The translations under genes and the position numbers were made by a program. Below, one piece after another: positions 5,766 to 9,642 of a stretch of DNA of 9,642 nt. The DNA comes from Haloferacaceae archaeon. Lineage in GTDB: Archaea > Halobacteriota > Halobacteria > Halobacteriales > Haloferacaceae. The notes under the pieces were generated by a model. That model did not search any database, had not been told where the DNA came from, and worked only from the letters and a program-made list of their open reading frames with translations. The stretch lies in contig PWFE01000024.1 of NCBI GenBank assembly GCA_003554115.1, positions 1-9,642 of the forward strand. The letters run 5' to 3'. Position 1 is the stretch's first letter, and every line of letters begins with the position of its first letter.

Positions 5766-6590
5766 GTGCAACCGAAGACGGTACTCATTACTGGCTGTTC
5801 GTCCGGCATCGGGCGAGCGACCGCGCTCGCTTTTGTCGACGAGGGGTGGACGGTGTATGCGACCGCACGCGACCCCGCGGATATCGAGACGCTCGCCGAG
5901 GCGGGCTGCAAAACCGACCAACTCGATGTTACGAACCAAGCGGACGTCGACCGCGTGGTCGACCGGATTCTCGACGAACAGGGCGCCATCTCCTGTTTGG
6001 TCAACAACGCCGGCTACGGCCAGTTTGGGCCTATCGAGGACATCCCAATCGAACAGGTCGAAAAACAGTACGCCGTCAACGTCTACGGCCCCCATCGGCT
6101 TATTCGCGCAGTGCTCCCTCACATGCGCCGAGAGGAACGCGGGACAATCATCAACATCTCTTCTGTCGCCGGACGGGTTGCATTCCCCGGCGGCGGTGTC
6201 TACTGCGGTTCGAAATTCGCACTCGAAGCGATGTCTGATGCCCTCCGGACGGAAGTCGAGCCGTTCGGTATCGATGTCGTGTTGATCGAACCGGGTCCGG
6301 TCTCGACCAACTTCTCGAAGCGGGCCAACACCGAGGTCGACGGTGCCGACCGCTCGGCGGCCTACGAGGAGTTTTATGACATCTTCGATGACACCGAAGC
6401 TATCGGCGGCGACGGACCCGGCTCCGTCTCACCACAGCGTGTCGCCGAAGACGTGCTCAATGCCGCCAGCGCGACCAAGCCAGTCGCCCGCGTCCCGGTC
6501 GGAACCGTCGCCAGAGCCAGCGTGTTGGCGCGGTTTGTTCCGGACATGCTCCGCGATCAACTGTGGTCGACAGTCCGGCGCTTTACCTGA
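5766..6590 (+). CDS. Classical short-chain dehydrogenase/reductase (SDR), probably NADP(H)-dependent
   Basis: A 274-residue Rossmann-fold oxidoreductase. The cofactor motif TGCSSGIG lies at residues 9-16, R35 after the second strand (YATARDP) favours NADP(H), and D54 (QLDV) contacts adenine. NNAG is at 80-83. The catalytic set is N105, S133, Y146 and K150 (ISSVAGRVAFPGGGVYCGSK region). After the PGPVSTNF segment (177-184) the C-terminal part resembles SDRs annotated as 17-beta-hydroxysteroid or retinol dehydrogenase-like, but the substrate cannot be read from the sequence. The start is GTG at 5766. No in-frame ATG lies near it, and the TATA box spacing supports it. It is preceded by a 60-bp gap after endonuclease V and converges on the Get3/ArsA gene, with 16 bp between stops. 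Confidence 0.92.
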   Translation: MQPKTVLITGCSSGIGRATALAFVDEGWTVYATARDPADIETLAEAGCKTDQLDVTNQADVDRVVDRILDEQGAISCLVNNAGYGQFGPIEDIPIEQVEKQYAVNVYGPHRLIRAVLPHMRREERGTIINISSVAGRVAFPGGGVYCGSKFALEAMSDALRTEVEPFGIDVVLIEPGPVSTNFSKRANTEVDGADRSAAYEEFYDIFDDTEAIGGDGPGSVSPQRVAEDVLNAASATKPVARVPVGTVARASVLARFVPDMLRDQLWSTVRRFT

Positions 6591-6606
6591 TCGGTTCGTT
6601 TCGATC

Positions 6607-7767
6607 TTAGTCGGCCAGACAGGCCGCTACAACCCGTAGGGCCGCCTCGCCACGAACCTCATCTGCCAGCAGCGGCACCCGCTTTACGTCTCGGCCACGG
6701 AACAACGCAGTCGACTTCGCCAGTGCGTTTTGTTGGACTTGCCAGCGTCGCTGACAGAACTCGCAGGTCTCAAGATTCGGCGTGACGATCCAGTCGGGAT
6801 CGATCTCCTGGTCGGTAATGTCGGCGAGGTTCTCCATGACGCGGTTGACAACAAGCGTCTGGACTGGAATCTCGAATGCAGCCAGCTGGTCGACCAGTCG
6901 CTCGGATTCGACAACGCTCATCTCTTCGGGAATCATCACGACCCGGAAATCCGTCTGGTCGGGGTCTCGCAGCACCCCACGCAGGCGTTCGATTCGCTCT
7001 TGGAGCTGTTCCATCTCGGCCATTGGATCGCCCCTCTCGTTGTCCGCGCCGAACATGCCTTTAATACCCTCGAACATCCCCTGCATCCGCTGGCGCATTT
7101 TGAGCACGCGGCCGACCATCGAATCCATTAACTCGGGGAGCTCAAGCAGCCGCAGAGTGTGGCCGGTTGGCGCAGTGTCGACGATCACTCGGTCGAACCG
7201 CGGGTCATCCAAGTACTCCAACAGCTGGCGCATTGCGACCGCCTCGTCCGCGCCGGGCATCGAACCGCCCATCCCCATCATTCCTGCCAGACCATTCTCA
7301 TCGTCATCACCGCCAAACATCTCGCCCATCGGGCCCAACTGCTCGCCCATCTCTCCCATCCCACCGAGCGGCTCGCCATCGGCTCCGAACATTCCGTCGT
7401 CCATGGCTTCGTCAGGATCAATCTCGGCGGCCCACAGTGGGATCTCCTCGCGAATGCGGGTCGGCGTCGGTGGAATCGCTGTTTCGAGCGTATCAGAAAG
7501 CGAGTGAGCTGGATCGGTCGAGACGACGAGCGTTGCCACCCCACCTGCGGCACTCGTCAGGGCGGTTGCGGCGGCCATCGTCGTTTTGCCGACACCGCCT
7601 TTCCCACCGTACAGCACGTACTCAGGGGCTTCGACGCCGGCCGGCAGATCAGTTGTTGTCGCCGTCACCTCGACGGATTGGGGGCCGTCATCAGCGAGGG
7701 ACTCCGAGGCCTCGGTTTCGTCGCCTGTTTCGACTTCGTCGACCGCCTCGACATCGATATCGCTCAT
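6607..7767 (-). CDS. Get3/ArsA-family ATPase with Met-rich insert
   Basis: A 386-residue P-loop ATPase of the TRC40/Get3/ArsA group, which forms homodimers that deliver tail-anchored membrane proteins or energise arsenite pumps. The deviant Walker A GGKGGVGKTT is at 54-63, with signature lysine K56 and K61. Switch I STDPAHSLSD includes D85, and switch II DTAPTGHTLRLL is at 197-208. CEFC (C335, C338) matches the zinc-binding CxxC at the Get3 dimer interface, so a Get3-like role is favoured over arsenite export. No ArsB or ArsD gene is nearby. A disordered acidic leader of about 45 residues precedes the ATPase. Two Met-rich zones, 122-179 (10 Met) and 214-252 (8 Met), lie where Get3 binds hydrophobic client helices. 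It follows the aminotransferase gene by 46 bp with no clear promoter, so it is probably co-transcribed. Confidence 0.92.
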   Translation of the reverse strand: MSDIDVEAVDEVETGDETEASESLADDGPQSVEVTATTTDLPAGVEAPEYVLYGGKGGVGKTTMAAATALTSAAGGVATLVVSTDPAHSLSDTLETAIPPTPTRIREEIPLWAAEIDPDEAMDDGMFGADGEPLGGMGEMGEQLGPMGEMFGGDDDENGLAGMMGMGGSMPGADEAVAMRQLLEYLDDPRFDRVIVDTAPTGHTLRLLELPELMDSMVGRVLKMRQRMQGMFEGIKGMFGADNERGDPMAEMEQLQERIERLRGVLRDPDQTDFRVVMIPEEMSVVESERLVDQLAAFEIPVQTLVVNRVMENLADITDQEIDPDWIVTPNLETCEFCQRRWQVQQNALAKSTALFRGRDVKRVPLLADEVRGEAALRVVAACLAD

Positions 7768-7813
7768 ACGAGCCGAAAGGCAAGCCGGCCATGTGAGGGC
7801 GTCGGTCTCCCGG

Positions 7814-8917
7814 CTACTCTGCGAAGTACTCGACCAGTCGTTCGGCGGCCTCGGCTGTTCGTGGCGTTACGAGTGCGAATCGAATCCATTCGTCTCTGGC
7901 AGTCCCGAACGTCGATCCCGGCATCCCGGCTACTCCCGCCTCGTCGATCAGCGTTTTGACGTTATCCATCGTCCCCGGAAACCCGTCGAACCGCGCGAGT
8001 ACATAAAAGGCACCGTCAGGTGTCGTATACTCTGCGCCCGCGGCATCAAGCGCACTCGTGAACGACTCGATGCGGTCGACCAATCGCTCGCGGGCTGCGG
8101 CGTAGTAGTCAGGGCCTGTGTTACGGTAGGCGGTGTATACTGCCTGCTGGGCTGGCCGACTGGTGGTGACGTTGACGAGCATATGCCGAGTTTTGGCCGC
8201 CTCGGCGAGCGCCGGCGGGAAGATCGCGTAGCCAACTCGGAAGCCAGTGATCGCCATCGATTTCGAGACGCCGCTGGTGATCATAACGTTGTCGGCCTCA
8301 AGTGTGAGTGCGCTTTCGAAGCTTCCCGAGAAGTCAAAATGGTCGTACACTTCGTCGACGACCACCAGCGCGTCGTGATCGGCGGCGGCCGCAACGACTG
8401 CTCGGATCGCGTCGATGTCGTACACTGCACCAGTTGGGTTGTTCGGCGTGTTGAGTACGACGAGTGCGGTGTCGTCGGTGATGGCTTCGCAGATGGCGGC
8501 TGTATCGAGCGTGCCGTCGCGGTTGGCCTCGACGAGTCGACTCTCGCCGCCGAGCATCGAAACCTTTCCCGGGTAGTAGGGGTAGACGGGATCGATGAGA
8601 ACGCATTCGTCGCCACGACCGTCGTCGAGTGCGCGGGCCATCGCCAGATAGTTAGCTTCGCCGGTGCCGTTGGTGACGATGACGCGCGCTGGGTCGACTT
8701 GTCGACGCTCGGCGATCTCTGCTTTCAACGGTCCGAGCCCGTCGCTCGGTGGATACTGATACTCTCCTGCGTCGGCGTCGGCGTACTCGGTGAGTCCATC
8801 GCGGATCGCTTGGGGTGGCTCCCAATCGGGGTTGCCGCTGACCATATCGATCACGTCGCCGTCGGCACGGGCCGCATACTGCATCAGATGAAAGAACTGC
8901 GGCGTCTCGTAGTTCAT
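7814..8917 (-). CDS. PLP-dependent aminotransferase, fold type I (aspartate aminotransferase superfamily)
   Basis: A 367-residue cytoplasmic enzyme. The PLP-binding residues are visible: N160 in NTPNNPTG, D188 and Y191 in VVVDEVYDHF, the Schiff-base lysine K219 in SGVSKSMAITGFRVGY, and R346 in WIRFALVTP for the substrate carboxylate. The N-terminal SGNPDWEPP segment and GEYQYPPSDG (51-60) fit class I/II aminotransferases. The amino-acid substrate cannot be assigned. The frame is open upstream to 9091, but those 58 residues are basic, include translation of a simple repeat, and overlap uspA. The ATG at 8917 gives the normal N-terminus. The gene lies 67 bp behind uspA and 46 bp ahead of the Get3/ArsA gene on the same strand. 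A microsatellite lies in its upstream region. Confidence 0.92.
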   Translation of the reverse strand: MNYETPQFFHLMQYAARADGDVIDMVSGNPDWEPPQAIRDGLTEYADADAGEYQYPPSDGLGPLKAEIAERRQVDPARVIVTNGTGEANYLAMARALDDGRGDECVLIDPVYPYYPGKVSMLGGESRLVEANRDGTLDTAAICEAITDDTALVVLNTPNNPTGAVYDIDAIRAVVAAAADHDALVVVDEVYDHFDFSGSFESALTLEADNVMITSGVSKSMAITGFRVGYAIFPPALAEAAKTRHMLVNVTTSRPAQQAVYTAYRNTGPDYYAAARERLVDRIESFTSALDAAGAEYTTPDGAFYVLARFDGFPGTMDNVKTLIDEAGVAGMPGSTFGTARDEWIRFALVTPRTAEAAERLVEYFAE

Positions 8918-8942
8918 ACACAGCGATTCGACCCTCGGACCG

Positions 8943-8976
8943 TCTTTCTTTCTTTCTTTCTTTCTGTCTTTCTTTT
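8943..8976. repeat. CTTT tetranucleotide microsatellite
   Basis: Five perfect CTTT units (8944-8963) are followed by CTGT, CTTT and CTTTT, so seven units run from 8944 with a single interruption at 8966. The tract fills about half of the 67-bp gap between the uspA stop and the aminotransferase ATG. On the transcribed (minus) strand it reads GAAA, so it is not a T-tract terminator for uspA. Its end lies about 27 nt before the aminotransferase start, where a TATA box would be expected. Confidence 0.85.
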
Positions 8977-8984
8977 CTCCCCTT

Positions 8985-9410
8985 TCAGTCGGTTTCGGCC
9001 GTTCGAACGGTACAAACGGGGATGTCTGCGGTTCGGACGACCTTTTCGGTGACACTGCCCAGCAGATACTTGTCGATGCCACTGCGGCCACGGGTGCCCA
9101 TTACGATCAGGTCGACGCTGTCGCTGTAGTTGATGATCTCTGTGTAGGGGTCGCCCTCTGCGATTTCGGTGACGACCTCCAAGCCTTCATCAGCGATGTC
9201 GGATTCGAACTCCGCGAGAATCTCTTCGCCGCTTGTCCGAAGCGAGTTGATATTGATGCTGCCGGCTGCGCCCACGCCAGCGTACGTCGTGTTGACGACG
9301 TACAGCGCGTGAAGCCGAGCGTCGAACGCTCGGGCCATCCCAACAGCGTGGGAAAGCGTAGCACGGGAGGCCTCGCTTCCATCGGTTGGAAACAGAATTT
9401 CATCGTACAT
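8985..9410 (-). CDS. Universal stress protein, UspA family, ATP-binding type
   Basis: A single Usp domain of 141 residues, the normal length. The N-terminus MYDEILFPTDGSEAS (1-15) gives the first strand and the conserved Asp (D10). The ATP-binding motif G-x2-G-x9-G-S is intact at G105, G108, G118 and S119 (GTRGRSGIDKYLLGSV), so the protein should be of the nucleotide-binding class. The acidic composition and lack of a signal peptide fit a cytoplasmic, probably dimeric protein. Haloarchaea carry many paralogues, and the specific stress role cannot be told. It has its own TATA-like box near 9442. It may be the first gene of a run with the aminotransferase and Get3/ArsA genes, although the 67-bp gap with the microsatellite leaves room for a separate promoter. 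Confidence 0.94.
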   Translation of the reverse strand: MYDEILFPTDGSEASRATLSHAVGMARAFDARLHALYVVNTTYAGVGAAGSININSLRTSGEEILAEFESDIADEGLEVVTEIAEGDPYTEIINYSDSVDLIVMGTRGRSGIDKYLLGSVTEKVVRTADIPVCTVRTAETD

Positions 9411-9438
9411 TGACAGTCAAACACAGGCATGGTGACCG

Positions 9439-9446
9439 AATAAACC
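9439..9446 (-). promoter_or_regulatory. TATA-like box of uspA
   Basis: On the minus strand this reads GGTTTATT, preceded by CACAAA. Its centre lies about 32 nt upstream of the uspA ATG at 9410, giving a leader of only a few bases. Confidence 0.5.
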
Positions 9447-9487
9447 TTTGTGAAACAGCAGCAATCAGGGCAAAAGACAACACCGAA

Positions 9488-9503
9488 GCCAGCTATAGCT
9501 GGC
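9488..9503. repeat. Perfect 16-bp palindrome upstream of uspA
   Basis: GCCAGCTATAGCTGGC is fully self-complementary, with a 6-bp GC-rich stem and TATA at the centre. It lies about 45 bp upstream of the uspA TATA-like box. Possible roles are an operator for a dimeric regulator or, in RNA, a 6-bp hairpin with a UAUA loop. T-rich sequence does not follow closely on either strand, so a simple terminator is less likely. Confidence 0.6.
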
Positions 9504-9642
9504 AAAACGTCCACTTTTCCGGCTGTGTGGCGTCATTCTCACAGTCCGAAGTCGACGGAAGTCGGTGCGCCGACGAGAGCCGACACGATGACTGCCGGAA
9601 AGCGTGGTCGGAAACATACACATAGCCCGGCGAATATTCACT
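9504..9642. other. Right-edge stretch without a convincing gene
   Basis: Short frames exist on both strands, but their products are basic or Ser/Arg-rich and lack haloarchaeal acidity. A short ATG frame at 9588 runs off the right edge and cannot be judged. A small hairpin-capable repeat, GTCGG/CCGAC around TGCG, sits at 9561-9574. No clear TATA box is seen for a rightward gene. Confidence 0.4.

Noticed and set aside
5427..6122. Minus-strand open frame of 231 codons
   Set aside because: It crosses from the SDR gene into endonuclease V on the opposite strand and through an intergenic promoter. It shows no motif.
8943..8982. Pyrimidine tract as a terminator for uspA
   Set aside because: The T residues are on the plus strand. 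The uspA transcript would read GAAA here, so it is not a T-tract terminator for the gene that ends beside it.
7586..9052. Plus-strand open frame of 488 codons
   Set aside because: It lies antisense to the aminotransferase and Get3/ArsA genes, which have intact catalytic motifs. Its product has no recognisable domain and reflects the long stop-free antisense frames common in GC-biased haloarchaeal genes.
8918..9091. Longer aminotransferase start adding 58 residues
   Set aside because: The extension is a Lys/Arg-rich translation of the microsatellite and of antisense uspA. The ATG at 8917 begins the normal enzyme fold.
9386..9625. Plus-strand open frame of 79 codons at the right edge
   Set aside because: It starts inside uspA on the opposite strand, and its product is rich in Ser, His and Arg, unlike haloarchaeal proteins. 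It also crosses the palindrome and the uspA promoter.
1..9642. CRISPR array, transposase, integrase or tRNA-linked attachment site
   Set aside because: I looked for spaced direct repeats, DDE or tyrosine recombinase motifs and cloverleaf sequences and saw none. The gene content is core-like.

Overview
The window looks like chromosomal core DNA from a haloarchaeon (class Halobacteria). The evidence is the strongly acidic predicted proteins, frequent GTC-GAC (Val-Asp) codon pairs, short gene spacing, AT-rich TATA-like boxes about 26 nt upstream of start codons (the leaderless layout typical of haloarchaea), scarce CTAG, and the gene families themselves. GC is in the high fifties percent by eye. 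No rRNA, tRNA, IS element, prophage gene or CRISPR array was seen.

Region 1 (1-2443) is a DNA-maintenance block. A nearly complete DNA repair gene nreA (minus strand, cut by the left edge) diverges from type 1 ribonuclease H (rnhA), which overlaps a DUF7108-type 'rnhA operon protein' by 8 nt. Region 2 (2446-3621) has a PadR-type regulator matching RosR, the redox regulator of Halobacterium, on the minus strand, divergent from family I inorganic pyrophosphatase (ppa). The 285-bp gap between them is AT-rich and holds two adjacent dyads of similar geometry. The order rnhA / rnhA operon protein / rosR fits the close locus numbers of Vng0255c and VNG0258H in Halobacterium (from memory).

Region 3 (3622-5705) starts with a small acidic 38-residue ORF that has its own promoter and a near-palindrome across its start codon. 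It is followed by a rhomboid protease carrying an N-terminal AN1 zinc finger and a Gly/Pro C-terminal tail, joined by a TAATG overlap to endonuclease V. Region 4 (5706-6590) is a short-chain dehydrogenase with its own promoter. Region 5 (6607-9410, minus strand) runs uspA, then a fold-type I PLP aminotransferase, then a Get3/ArsA-type ATPase, probably partly co-transcribed. A tetranucleotide repeat lies between uspA and the aminotransferase. The right edge (9411-9642) holds the uspA promoter and a perfect 16-bp palindrome, with no convincing gene.

Two themes recur: nucleic-acid repair (NreA, RNase HI, endonuclease V) and stress or protein quality control (RosR, UspA, rhomboid, Get3/ArsA). The window is mostly conserved housekeeping sequence. 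I found no clear undescribed multi-gene system. The most unusual items are the small ORF with its dyads, the twin dyads between rosR and ppa, and the promoter-proximal microsatellite.
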